DNA of 64,000 bases from Rhodococcoides corynebacterioides. Lineage in GTDB: Bacteria > Actinomycetota > Actinomycetes > Mycobacteriales > Mycobacteriaceae. The notes beneath the pieces were generated by a model. It was not told the origin of the DNA. It did no database searches and saw only the letters and a list, made by a program, of their open reading frames with translations. Positions 8,832-17,093 of this stretch are shown one piece after another. Numbering within the stretch: the stretch's first letter is position 1; each line of letters begins with the position of its first letter. Location: the NCBI RefSeq assembly GCF_019834675.1, contig NZ_JABUBU010000001.1:1-64000 (forward strand), written 5' to 3'. Position numbers and translations under genes: made by a program.

Positions 8832-10826
8832 GTGGTGAGACCTCACAGTCTCGTCGCGTCCGCAGCCCACTCACGCTCGAACGGAACGGTGTCCTCGATG
8901 CACGATGCGCGCGACCGCGCGGCGCACACTGCGCCCGACCGGGCGGTGCAGAAAGCGCCCGCCGCAGCCCCGGCCCGCGCCGACGCCCCGACGACGCTCG
9001 CTGACCTGCTCACCCGCACCGGCGACGTCGCGGCGAAGGCCGGACGACGCGACCTGGTCGACCGGGTGGCGGCCGCGCGGGAACGGGTGCTCGACCCGCG
9101 CCTGCGCATCGTGGTGGTCGGACCGCTCAAGCAGGGCAAGAGCCAGTTCGTCAATTCGCTTCTCGGCCTCGACGTCTGCTCGGTGGGTGACGACGAGACG
9201 ACGGCCGTTCCCACGATGGTCGCCCACGGCGACGAGCAGCGTGCCGAGCTGGTGGTCTCCCAGCCGGGGGGAGATCCGGCGCGTATCGCCATCCCGTTCG
9301 AGGACATCCACGCGGTCACCCCGGCCGACCCGCGGGCGGACGGACGCGACGTCCTGCGCCTCGAGATCACCGTGTCCTCGCCTCTCCTGGCCGACGGGTT
9401 GGTCGTCGTGGACACGCCCGGCGTCGGTGGGCACGGCAACCCGCACGCGAGCGCCACGCTCGGCCTGGTGTCGTCCGCGGATGCCGTTCTGGTGCTGTCG
9501 GATTCGTCGCAGGAGTTCACCGAGCCCGAGGTGGCGTTCCTCCGCCGCGCGGTGGACCTGTGCCCGGCCGTGGCCTGCCTGATCACCAAGACGGATCTGT
9601 ACCCGCACTGGCGGCGCATCGTCGACGTCGACCGCGAGCACCTGGTGCGCGAGGGCGTGGACGTTCCCCTGCTGCCGATCTCGTCGTTGCTGCGGTCCCA
9701 CGCGCTGCGGCTGCAGGACCGGTCACTGGACGAGGAGTCGGGCTTTCCCGCGCTGTACGAGTTCCTGCGGGGCGTCGTCCGCCGGGCGTCCGTCACCACC
9801 CGCAAGGCGGTGGCGCAGGACGTCGGCTCCGTCGCCGAGCACGTCGCCCTCGCGCTGGGCAGCGAACTGGCGGCCCTGAAGGATCCGGAGTCGGCCGCCG
9901 CGGCCGTCGGTGGGTTGCAGCGCGCCCGGGAGTCCGCCGACGAGATGCGACGCCGCAGCAGCCGGTGGCAGCAGACGCTGGCCGACGGCATCGCCGACCT
10001 CGCCTCCGACATCGACCACGATTTGCGAGACCGACTGCGCCACATCACCCGCGAGGCGGAGAGCGCCGTCGACGAGGGGGACCCCGGCAAGGACTGGACC
10101 CGCATCGGCGAGTGGCTCGAGGAGCAGATCGCCGACGCCGTCGGCGACAACTTCGTGTGGGCGCACGAGCGCTCGATCTTCCTCGCCGAGACCGTCGCCC
10201 GGCACTTCGCCGAGTCCGGCGAGGGGCGTCTGCCGTCCGGCGACATCGCCGCGCTCGCCGAACTCGACGGCATCATGGATCCGGTGACGTCGCTGTCGGA
10301 CCTCGAATCCGGCCGCATGGGCATCACGTCCAAGGTGCTGGTCGGCATGCGCGGGTCCTACGGCGGCGTCCTCATGTTCGGCCTGGTGTCGACCATGATG
10401 GGCTTCGCGCTGCTCAACCCGGTGTCGCTCGGGGCGGGAGTCCTGTTGGGCAGCAAGGCCTACAAGGACGACAAGGAACAGCGCGTGCTCAAGCGCCGCG
10501 CCGACGCGAAGCAGGCCATCCGCAAGTTCACCGACGACGTCGCCTTCCAGGTGGGCAAGGAATCCCGCGACCGGCTCCGGGCCGTCCAGCGCGTGCTGCG
10601 CGACCACTTCACCGAGGTCGCCGAGCAGACGCTGCGGTCCGTCGACGACTCGCTGAAGGCGGCGCAGGAGGCCGCGACCCTGCAGAGCGGCCAACGGGCC
10701 TCGCGCACAGCCGAACTCGAACGGGCGCTGGCGGACGTCGCCGCGCTGCGCCGGATCGCCCGCTCCCTCGACCCCGAGACCGCGGCCGTCGAGGCAGCGG
10801 ACGGCACCCGGGGGTTGCCCGCGTGA
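8832..10826 (+). CDS. iniA: IniA-like dynamin-family GTPase
   Basis: 664 residues from a GTG at 8832 with TAGGA a few bases upstream; an ATG at 8898 is an alternative. The dynamin-type GTPase domain shows a P-loop at residues 97-104 (GPLKQGKS), switch I threonines (ETTAVPT), a G3 motif (VVDTPGVGG) and G4 (TKTD). A long helical region follows, with a hydrophobic hairpin near residues 515-550 (GGVLMFGLVSTMMGFALLNP) that probably inserts into or paddles the membrane, as in bacterial dynamin-like proteins. The length is close to mycobacterial IniA (~640). The stop overlaps the next start (GTGA), so both GTPases are translationally coupled, consistent with a heteromeric membrane-remodelling pair involved in envelope-stress tolerance. 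Confidence 0.85.
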   Translation: MVRPHSLVASAAHSRSNGTVSSMHDARDRAAHTAPDRAVQKAPAAAPARADAPTTLADLLTRTGDVAAKAGRRDLVDRVAAARERVLDPRLRIVVVGPLKQGKSQFVNSLLGLDVCSVGDDETTAVPTMVAHGDEQRAELVVSQPGGDPARIAIPFEDIHAVTPADPRADGRDVLRLEITVSSPLLADGLVVVDTPGVGGHGNPHASATLGLVSSADAVLVLSDSSQEFTEPEVAFLRRAVDLCPAVACLITKTDLYPHWRRIVDVDREHLVREGVDVPLLPISSLLRSHALRLQDRSLDEESGFPALYEFLRGVVRRASVTTRKAVAQDVGSVAEHVALALGSELAALKDPESAAAAVGGLQRARESADEMRRRSSRWQQTLADGIADLASDIDHDLRDRLRHITREAESAVDEGDPGKDWTRIGEWLEEQIADAVGDNFVWAHERSIFLAETVARHFAESGEGRLPSGDIAALAELDGIMDPVTSLSDLESGRMGITSKVLVGMRGSYGGVLMFGLVSTMMGFALLNPVSLGAGVLLGSKAYKDDKEQRVLKRRADAKQAIRKFTDDVAFQVGKESRDRLRAVQRVLRDHFTEVAEQTLRSVDDSLKAAQEAATLQSGQRASRTAELERALADVAALRRIARSLDPETAAVEAADGTRGLPA

Positions 10827-12289
10827 GTACGACGATCGATCGGGCTCGCTCCCTCGTCGCGGCGGCCCGCGCGGAGTACGCCGGGGTGCCCGCGGCGCGA
10901 GCGCTGGTGCAGGAGTGCGGCGAACGGCTCGACGAGCCGCTGCGCATCGCCCTCGCCGGTTCCCTCAAGGCCGGCAAGTCGACCCTCCTCAACGCCCTCG
11001 TCGGCCAGGACATCGCGCCGACCGACGCGACCGAGTGCACTCGCGTCGTCACCTGGTACCGCCGCGGACTCGCACCGTCGGTCACCGCGCGGTACGACGG
11101 GGACAAGGCCGTCGACATCCCCGTGGTCCGCCGACACGGCCGGCTCAGCTTCGACTTCGGCGAACTCACCGCCGACCGCGTCGACCGGTTGGACGTCGAA
11201 TGGCCCGCACGGGCGTTGGCGCGCAACACGATCGTGGACACGCCCGGTACGTCGTCGCTCTCCCGCGACGTCTCCGAGCGCACGCTCGCGATGCTCACGC
11301 CGGACGACGGCGGATCCGGCGCCGACGCCGTCGTCTACCTGCTGCGCACCCTCAGCGCCGCCGACACGTCGTTCCTCACCCGCATCGGCGACGCCGTGGG
11401 CGGTGACTCGGGTCCGCTCGGCGTGATCGGCGTCGTGTCCCGCGCCGACGAGATCGGCGCGGGCCGCATGGACGCGCTGCTGTCGGCCAAGGAGGTCGCG
11501 TCGCGCTTCGCCGGCGAACTGGAGAAGACGGGGCTGTGCCAGGCCGTCGTCCCGGTGGCCGGGCTGCTCGCCCTGGGCGCACGGACGTTGCGCCAGAGCG
11601 AGTTCGCCGCCCTGGTCGCACTCGCCGACGCGCCGCCCGCGGATCTGTCCCTCGCCATGCTCTCCGCCGATCGATTCGTCCGACCGGACATGCCGCTGCC
11701 CGTCGACGCCGAGACCCGCGCGGGTCTGGCGGATCGGTTCGGCCTCTTCGGCATTCGGTTGGCCGTCACGTTGATTCGTCTGGGCACGCGCGACTCACCC
11801 GCGCTGGCGCGCGAGCTCGTCGAACGCAGCGGGCTCGACGAGCTGCGGCAGGTGCTCGACGCGCAGTTCGGCGACCGCGCCGATCAGCTCAAGGCGCACT
11901 CCGCCCTCGTCGCCCTCGACCGTGTCCTCCAGGACCACCCCGGACCCGGCGCGGGACAGATCGCCGACGAGGTCCGCCGGACCCTCGCCGACGCGCACGG
12001 GTTCCGCGAACTGCGCCTCATCGGGCGGATGCGGGCGCGGAACGTCGCTCTGCCCGACGAGCAACGCGACGAGCTCTCGCGCATCGTCGGCGTCCACGGC
12101 ATGGACCGGGCCACCCGTCTGGGCTGCGATCCGGACACCGCCGACGCTTACCTGCGCGAGCAGGCGTTGGCCGCGGTGCGGACCTGGCGCGCCCGCGCCG
12201 GTCACCCGTTGATGGACCGCTTCACCGCGTCGGCGTGCGAGGTCGCCGCGCGCAGTGCCGAGGGGATCCTGGCGGACCTGTCGCGCTGA
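10823..12289 (+). CDS. iniC: IniC-like dynamin-family GTPase
   Basis: 488 residues starting at a GTG that overlaps the upstream stop by four bases. G1 is GSLKAGKS (residues 46-53), G3 is VDTPGTSSL and the G4-like motif is SRADE. It lacks the hydrophobic hairpin of its partner, so it is probably a soluble subunit relying on the IniA-like protein for membrane binding. The length matches mycobacterial IniC (~490). It is the last gene of the iniB-iniA-iniC-like operon, converging on a membrane-protein gene 50 bases away. In mycobacteria this operon responds to cell-wall inhibitors such as isoniazid; the same response here is inferred. Confidence 0.82.
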   Translation: MSTTIDRARSLVAAARAEYAGVPAARALVQECGERLDEPLRIALAGSLKAGKSTLLNALVGQDIAPTDATECTRVVTWYRRGLAPSVTARYDGDKAVDIPVVRRHGRLSFDFGELTADRVDRLDVEWPARALARNTIVDTPGTSSLSRDVSERTLAMLTPDDGGSGADAVVYLLRTLSAADTSFLTRIGDAVGGDSGPLGVIGVVSRADEIGAGRMDALLSAKEVASRFAGELEKTGLCQAVVPVAGLLALGARTLRQSEFAALVALADAPPADLSLAMLSADRFVRPDMPLPVDAETRAGLADRFGLFGIRLAVTLIRLGTRDSPALARELVERSGLDELRQVLDAQFGDRADQLKAHSALVALDRVLQDHPGPGAGQIADEVRRTLADAHGFRELRLIGRMRARNVALPDEQRDELSRIVGVHGMDRATRLGCDPDTADAYLREQALAAVRTWRARAGHPLMDRFTASACEVAARSAEGILADLSR

Positions 12290-12310
12290 TCGGCTGCCGC
12301 GCGCACGCCG

Positions 12311-12362
12311 CATCACCGGTGCGCTGCGCGCAGCCCGCATCACCGGTGCGCTGCGCGCAGCC
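12311..12362. repeat. 27-bp tandem repeat, two units
   Basis: CATCACCGGTGCGCTGCGCG followed by CAGCCCG occurs at 12311 and again at 12338 (the last two bases of the second unit differ). It spans the convergent junction between the iniC-like gene and the leftward membrane-protein gene. The GCGCTGCGCGC core is self-complementary and may help terminate both transcripts. Confidence 0.6.
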
Positions 12363-12885
12363 ACCGCCCGACGGCGGGCACGCACGCGCACACCGTGCCG
12401 ACCACGAGCAAGCCCGCCCCGATCACCGGCGCGTACACCCACGGCCCGGCCACCGCGTCGTCCGTCGCGATCAGGAACGCCGCGCTGCCGGCGACGGCGA
12501 GGACGGACGTCGTCACCAGGATGCCGCGGGAGGAGGGTCGCCGGCCGCGCAATTGCAGCGCGCCGAGCAGACCCAGCAGCACCACCACGGCGGCCACCGC
12601 GCCGGCGACGGCGAGCGTGACGGTCACGGTGTCCGCGGCGTCGGCGGCGCTGGTCTCGGGGGCGTCGGTGAGGACGACGGCGGTGAGGCGCTCGCGGACG
12701 CCCGACAGATCCGCCGCGACGGCGACCGCGCCGACGATCACGGCGAGCACCCCGGCCACCGCGGCGACGACGGCCGGGACGACGGCGCGCGGCGGGGTGT
12801 CGGGCACGGGCTCACGCAGCGGGTCGACGCGCACGCGCGGACGCGGCGGAGGGCGACGGTCGGGATCGACACCGTCGGGGGACAT
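12340..12885 (-). CDS. Four-helix integral membrane protein, unknown function
   Basis: 181 residues from an ATG at 12885 (MSPDGVDPDRRPPPRP). A charged, Pro/Arg-rich N-terminal stretch of ~30 residues is followed by four hydrophobic segments: about 35-58 (AVVPAVVAAVAGVLAVIVG), 86-107 (VTLAVAGAVAAVVVLLGLL), 118-138 (ILVTTSVLAVAGSAAFLIA) and 147-170. The C-terminus is short and basic (GRWLRAAHR). No recognised family motif. It converges on the iniC-like gene and is divergent from the lipase. The real frame begins at the ATG; upstream in-frame codons are shadow of the lipase gene. Confidence 0.7.
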   Translation of the reverse strand: MSPDGVDPDRRPPPRPRVRVDPLREPVPDTPPRAVVPAVVAAVAGVLAVIVGAVAVAADLSGVRERLTAVVLTDAPETSAADAADTVTVTLAVAGAVAAVVVLLGLLGALQLRGRRPSSRGILVTTSVLAVAGSAAFLIATDDAVAGPWVYAPVIGAGLLVVGTVCACVPAVGRWLRAAHR

Positions 12886-13015
12886 GGGAACGAGACTATC
12901 GGGTCCGTCCGTTGCTGGATGCACCCCAACCGAGCCCGGGCGCGCGCCGTGACTCCACACCGAAATCGGCGACTGCCGCGGTCGGACGCGCGGGATGTGC
13001 GCTCGGTCACGTAGT

Positions 13016-13034
13016 TTCCTGACTGCAACAGGAA
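13016..13034. promoter_or_regulatory. Small dyad upstream of the lipase gene
   Basis: TTCCTG, seven bases, CAGGAA: a 6-bp inverted repeat 44 bases before the lipase start in the 192-base divergent spacer. It could be an operator; no regulator is assigned. Confidence 0.25.
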
Positions 13035-13077
13035 TCGGGGCGCACCGTCGCCCCCGGGGTCGATGGGAAGTGAACAC

Positions 13078-14367
13078 GTGCGCGTGTCGAGAATTGCTGG
13101 GGTGGGACTGGCCCTGTGCCTTGCCATCGTCGGATTGGGGGTGCCGACGGCCGTCGCGGAGCCGCCTGGGCCCGCCGCGGGGTTCTACACCCCGCCGAAT
13201 CCGCTGCCCGCGGGCAGCGACGGTGATCTGATCCGTACGGGGCAGTCGAACCTCGCCCTCTCCCTCCCGCTGCCCAACGGGCCGATTCCGGGCACGGCCA
13301 CCCGCGTCATGTACCGCAGCCAGGACGCCAACGATCAGCCCAACGCGGTCACCGGCACCTACATCGACCCGTCGGCACCGTGGACCGGACCGGGCCCACG
13401 GCCGCTGGTGGTCATCGCCCCCGGTACACACGGCCAGGGCGACCAGTGCGCGCCGTCGCACCAGCTCAACAACGTCCTGACCTACCAGCCCATCCTGGGC
13501 TTGATGGTCGAGTACGAGTTGGTCTCCACCTACGCCCTGCTCTCCAAGGGCTACGGCGTCATGATCACCGACTACGACGGTCTGGGCACGCCCGGCGCGC
13601 ACACCTACGTCAACCGTGCCGCCGAGGCGCACGCGGTGCTCGATGCGGCCCGCGCGGCGCTGAAGCTGCCGGGTGTGAAGGTGAACCAGGATTCGCCCGT
13701 CGGGCTTTGGGGCTACTCGCAGGGCGGCGGCGCCGTCGCGGCGGCCACCGAACTGGCACCGGAGTACGCACCGGACCTGAACCTGGCCGGCACCTACGCC
13801 GGTGCGCCGGTGGCCGATCTGGCCGCCACGCTGTCGCAGGTCGACGGCACGTTCCTCACCGGTGTCATCGCGTACACGGTCAACGGACTGCGCCGCACCA
13901 ATCCGGAGCTCATCCCGATCATCGACGCCTCCACCAACGCCAACGGCAAGGCCGTGCTGGCGGCGGCGGAGAACCAGTGCATCGTCGAGTCGGCGCTGAC
14001 CATCGGCTTCCACCGCACCAACGAGTGGATCGCCAACGGCCAGTCCCTCTCGGACTACCTGAAGAACATCCCCGAGGCGCAGACGGTGTTGGCGGAGAAC
14101 CGCGTCGGCAACCGCACGCCGAACTCGCCGGTGTACGTCGACACCAGCACCGGCGACGACATCGTGCCCTACGGCCAGGCCGAGCAGCTCGCCCGTGAGT
14201 GGTGCGGCCGCGGCGCGAACGTCACGCTGAACACCCAGCGTCTGCCGTTCATCCTGCCGGGCCTCGCCCTGAGCCACGTGCTGCCGGACTTCATCGGCCT
14301 CACCGGCGGACTGAACTGGATCGACGCCCGGTTCCGCGGCGTGCCCACGGGGGGCACCTGCGCCTGA
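13078..14367 (+). CDS. Secreted lipase (secretory lipase / LIP family)
   Basis: 429 residues from a GTG at 13078, preferred because GGGAAG lies ~7 bases upstream and the start places a signal peptide at residues 1-27 (IAGVGLALCLAIVGLGVPTA, then VAEP). An ATG at 13063 is an alternative. The alpha/beta-hydrolase core has a GxSxG nucleophile elbow (LWGYSQGGGA) followed by ELAPEYAPDLNLAGTYAGAP, typical of the actinobacterial secretory lipase family. The likely catalytic Asp lies in STGDDIVPY and the His in GLALSHVLPD. Expected to hydrolyse acylglycerols or other esters outside the membrane. Monocistronic, ending in a strong hairpin. Confidence 0.85.
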   Translation: MRVSRIAGVGLALCLAIVGLGVPTAVAEPPGPAAGFYTPPNPLPAGSDGDLIRTGQSNLALSLPLPNGPIPGTATRVMYRSQDANDQPNAVTGTYIDPSAPWTGPGPRPLVVIAPGTHGQGDQCAPSHQLNNVLTYQPILGLMVEYELVSTYALLSKGYGVMITDYDGLGTPGAHTYVNRAAEAHAVLDAARAALKLPGVKVNQDSPVGLWGYSQGGGAVAAATELAPEYAPDLNLAGTYAGAPVADLAATLSQVDGTFLTGVIAYTVNGLRRTNPELIPIIDASTNANGKAVLAAAENQCIVESALTIGFHRTNEWIANGQSLSDYLKNIPEAQTVLAENRVGNRTPNSPVYVDTSTGDDIVPYGQAEQLAREWCGRGANVTLNTQRLPFILPGLALSHVLPDFIGLTGGLNWIDARFRGVPTGGTCA

Positions 14368-14379
14368 CGTCACCCGCTC

Positions 14380-14421
14380 CGACGACGCGCCTCGATCACA
14401 GCCGATCGAGGCGCGTCGTCG
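14380..14421. terminator. Bidirectional 18-bp hairpin terminator
   Basis: Arms 14380-14397 and 14404-14421 are perfectly complementary (CGACGACGCGCCTCGATC and its complement) with a 6-base loop. It lies between the convergent lipase and coiled-coil genes and includes the last codons of the latter, so it can end both transcripts. Confidence 0.75.
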
Positions 14422-15250
14422 CGTTGCGGACGCGGGCGTCGGCAGCGTCCCGCGCCGCGGTCGCCTCGTCGACGTCGTGGTCCCGCGCGGCAGCGTCGTC
14501 CTCGGCCTGCGCGAGAGCGGCGCGGAGCCGCTCGACCTCCGCCCGGGCGTCGTCGCGTCGGCCGGTGGCGTCGGCCAGCGTGGACTCGGCGTCGTTCAAC
14601 GCGGCGCGGGCGTCGTTCAGCTCCGCCTCCGCGTGACGACGGGACTCCTTCCGTTCCTTCTCGGCGGCCTCGTCCCGGGCTGCTTTGTCCCCGGCGGCGT
14701 CTTCCCGGGCGCCCTTCTCCTCGTCCGCCGCGTCGTCGTCGGGGACGTCCGGTGCGTCGGGAACGGCGACCAAACCCAGCGGACCGAATCCGCTGTACTC
14801 CACCGCGCCGAGCAGGCGACCGGCGCGCACGTCGTCGGCCACGGCCGGGTCCGCGAGCGCCGCGCCGAGCGACGACGCCACCTCGCGTGTGACGTCGTCA
14901 CCCACCTCGTGGCCACGGTCGGCGGCGATCTCGCCGGCCCGGGCGGCCAGGGCGCGAACGGCGCGCTGGCGTTGCTTGGTGAGGGTGCGCAAGGTCGCGC
15001 CCGACAGGTGTTGTTGCGCTTCTCGAAGCGCCTCGCCGAGGTCGAACAGATCGCCGACCTCGTCCTCCGCGTCGCGCACCAGGACGTTGAGCACCCAGCC
15101 GACCGTCGTCGGCTTGCGCAGCGCGCCGATCTCCTTGGCCAGGGCCTTGTCCCCGTCGGCCCTGGCCTGCTTCTGCCGTTCGGTGCGGACCCGGACGAAG
15201 TCCGCGGGGTCCAGCCCGTAGAGCTCGTCGGCGACGTCGTCGAGGGTCAT
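14396..15250 (-). CDS. Conserved actinobacterial hypothetical protein with C-terminal coiled coil
   Basis: 284 residues from an ATG at 15250. Residues 1-150 are helical, with a conserved-looking opening (MTLDDVADELYGLDPADFVR) and basic stretch (RQKQARADGDKALAKEIGAL). A short linker with VEYSGFGPLGLVAVPDAP follows, then an Asp/Glu/Ala/Arg-rich segment (residues ~185-270) with heptad character predicting a long coiled coil. No signal peptide or membrane span. I recognise the pattern as a conserved protein of unknown function in Rhodococcus and relatives; DNA- or nucleoid-associated roles are possible but not shown by the sequence. Confidence 0.7.
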   Translation of the reverse strand: MTLDDVADELYGLDPADFVRVRTERQKQARADGDKALAKEIGALRKPTTVGWVLNVLVRDAEDEVGDLFDLGEALREAQQHLSGATLRTLTKQRQRAVRALAARAGEIAADRGHEVGDDVTREVASSLGAALADPAVADDVRAGRLLGAVEYSGFGPLGLVAVPDAPDVPDDDAADEEKGAREDAAGDKAARDEAAEKERKESRRHAEAELNDARAALNDAESTLADATGRRDDARAEVERLRAALAQAEDDAAARDHDVDEATAARDAADARVRNATTRLDRL

Positions 15251-15307
15251 GGGTTCAGTGTCGCGCGGATTCGCCGCCGCGCGGAACGGACTCGGAATCG
15301 TGAAGTC

Positions 15308-15330
15308 CCGGCCCCGGAATGCGGGGCCGG
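15308..15330 (-). terminator. 9-bp GC hairpin after the HhH-GPD gene
   Basis: CCGGCCCCG (15308-15316), loop GAATG and CGGGGCCGG (15322-15330), extended by flanking partial pairing. It lies 12 bases past the stop of the leftward HhH-GPD gene and before the next leftward start at 15250, so it probably separates the two transcripts. Confidence 0.6.
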
Positions 15331-15341
15331 AAGTACACGAT

Positions 15342-15941
15342 TCACGACAGCGAGTGGCGCACCAGCGCGGCGGCCAGGACCGCGCGCTCGCCGCCTCGCG
15401 CCCGGTCGCCGAGTTCCGCCGGGTCCGTGGGCAGTCCCAGGTCCGTCGCCGCGGCCAATGCCTTGTCGTCGAAGTACGGGCCGACCCACGGCCAGACGTC
15501 CTGCACCTCGCGCAGGAAGATGGTCGCGCCCGTCGGTCCGATGCCGTCGAACTCCTGCAGCAGCCGGGACGCCGCCTCGACGTCCCCGTCCGCGCGCTCC
15601 GCCAACCGGCGCAGGTCGCCGTGGTAGTCGCTGCGCACCTTCTCGGCGGTCTCGCCGAGGCGGGTGGCCGTCGACTCGTCGTACCGCGTGTAGCGGCCGC
15701 GGCCGAGCGCGTCGACCCGGTCCTGCCACGACGACGCGGCCATCTTCTCCGGCGTGCGGTACCCGGCGGAGAACAGCTCCCGGGCCGCGGCGACGGCGAT
15801 GTCCGCGGAGATGCGCGCGCTGAGCAGCTGGGTCAGCACCAGGAGCTCGAACAGCGGCGAGGGTGTGTCCTTCAGCGAGATGCCGGCCTCGTCGGCGTAG
15901 GTGCGGCCGTGCTCGTCCAGGAGGGTGTCCAGGGTGGTCAT
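15342..15941 (-). CDS. HhH-GPD DNA glycosylase / endonuclease III-like protein
   Basis: 199 residues, ATG start. A helix-hairpin-helix is visible (LLQEFDGIGPTGATIFLREV) followed by a GPD-like loop (WPWVGPYFDDKAL), the arrangement of the endonuclease III/AlkA superfamily. The N-terminal half (LFELLVLTQLLSARISADIA) corresponds to the helical core that precedes the hairpin. No C-terminal Cys cluster is present, so there is no 4Fe-4S site as in classical Nth. The lysine typical of bifunctional glycosylase/lyases is not evident in the hairpin (GIGPTGA), so a monofunctional or repurposed enzyme is more likely. Probable role: base-excision repair. Confidence 0.7.
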   Translation of the reverse strand: MTTLDTLLDEHGRTYADEAGISLKDTPSPLFELLVLTQLLSARISADIAVAAARELFSAGYRTPEKMAASSWQDRVDALGRGRYTRYDESTATRLGETAEKVRSDYHGDLRRLAERADGDVEAASRLLQEFDGIGPTGATIFLREVQDVWPWVGPYFDDKALAAATDLGLPTDPAELGDRARGGERAVLAAALVRHSLS

Positions 15942-15959
15942 GTACTTCGGCTACCCGGT

Positions 15960-17093
15960 TCAGGCGATGCGAACGCCCCGCGGGAGCCGGCCGGCGGGAA
16001 CCCGGAGCCGACGCGCGGCGGCCGCGAGCCCCAGTGCCCCGAAGACGGCGTTCATGGCGAGCCCGATGTACCAGCTGTCGCCGACCGAGGCGGTCTCGTG
16101 GGCGCGCTGCTCGGCGTACGGGGAGGCGAGGCGGCTCGGGTCGGTGGAGTACCGCGCGCCAGTGGACTCGTCCGCGCACGTGGAATCGGTGATCCACGGG
16201 CCGGTCCGCGCGTCCGACAGCGCGTCGGCTGCCGAGGACGCGAGGGTGGGCGGGCGCGTGTCGCGGTACGACCAGGCGTTCGGATTGTCGTGCGCGGCCA
16301 CCACGTCGGGGATCAGGAGGAACGGGTGGGGTGCGAGCAGCCACCAGATGCGTTCGGTGTGGGCGAAGGACTGGGTGACCTCGACGTCTCGGCACGTCGG
16401 GAGCGCGTCGGCCGGCGCGGCGGGGTCGTAGACGTACTCCGCGCGGACGACGCGGTGGTCCTGCGAGACGGGCTGCAGCAGCAGGCCGAAGACGGCGGGC
16501 AGGCCCAGCAGGACCGTGAACACCGCGGCCTGCGTCAGGACTGCCGAGCCCGCGGGACGCGCGGTCAGCGCCGAGAAGCCCAGCCCCACACCGCACCAGC
16601 ACAGGAACACCAGACACAGCACCACGACACCGAGCAGTCCGGGGCCGACGCCGTAGGGGGCGGACACGATGCCCCACACCAGATACGGTGACGCCACCGC
16701 GACGAGGGCCAGGCAGGACGCCCAGCCACCGAGCAGCTTGCCGACGGCGATCTGCCACGCGCTCACCGGCGTTGCCTGGACGACCGCGAGGACCGCGTCC
16801 TTGCGGTCCCCGTTGATCGACGTGGCCGTCAGGGTCGGGGCGAGCACCAGTCCGACGAACACCACGATCGCCCCGACGATGACGTAGAGGTTCTGAGCCC
16901 AGTCGGCGTAGGCGAGCGACCCGGCGCCCACCATCACGTACAGCGAGCCGAGGACCACCAGCGACACGACGGCGAAAGCCGCTGCAGCACTGACCTTCCA
17001 CCGCGTGGTGCGCAATCGCTGCCGCAGATCGAGCTGCACCAGCACGAGGACGCCGGACCACCACCGCGCAGCCCGCTCCCGTCGCGCGCTCAC
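15960..17093 (-). CDS. ABC-2 type transporter permease
   Basis: 377 residues from a GTG that overlaps the stop of the ATPase gene (GTGA). At least six hydrophobic segments are visible: one near the N-terminus (AAAAFAVVSLVVLGSLYVMV), others including LYVIVGAIVVFVGLVLAPTL, LLGVVVLCLVFLCWCGVGLG and AVFTVLLGLPAVFGLLLQPV, and a last one near the C-terminus. A ~110-residue hydrophilic region (VSQDHRVVRAEYVYDP onward, with two Cys) lies between the fifth and sixth spans and is probably extracytoplasmic. It forms an exporter with the ATPase encoded immediately upstream; the substrate is unknown. Confidence 0.8.
   Translation of the reverse strand: MSARRERAARWWSGVLVLVQLDLRQRLRTTRWKVSAAAAFAVVSLVVLGSLYVMVGAGSLAYADWAQNLYVIVGAIVVFVGLVLAPTLTATSINGDRKDAVLAVVQATPVSAWQIAVGKLLGGWASCLALVAVASPYLVWGIVSAPYGVGPGLLGVVVLCLVFLCWCGVGLGFSALTARPAGSAVLTQAAVFTVLLGLPAVFGLLLQPVSQDHRVVRAEYVYDPAAPADALPTCRDVEVTQSFAHTERIWWLLAPHPFLLIPDVVAAHDNPNAWSYRDTRPPTLASSAADALSDARTGPWITDSTCADESTGARYSTDPSRLASPYAEQRAHETASVGDSWYIGLAMNAVFGALGLAAAARRLRVPAGRLPRGVRIA

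Noticed and set aside
12886..14373. Upstream extension of the four-helix membrane protein
   Set aside because: Antisense to the secreted lipase; the protein-like part begins at ATG 12885.
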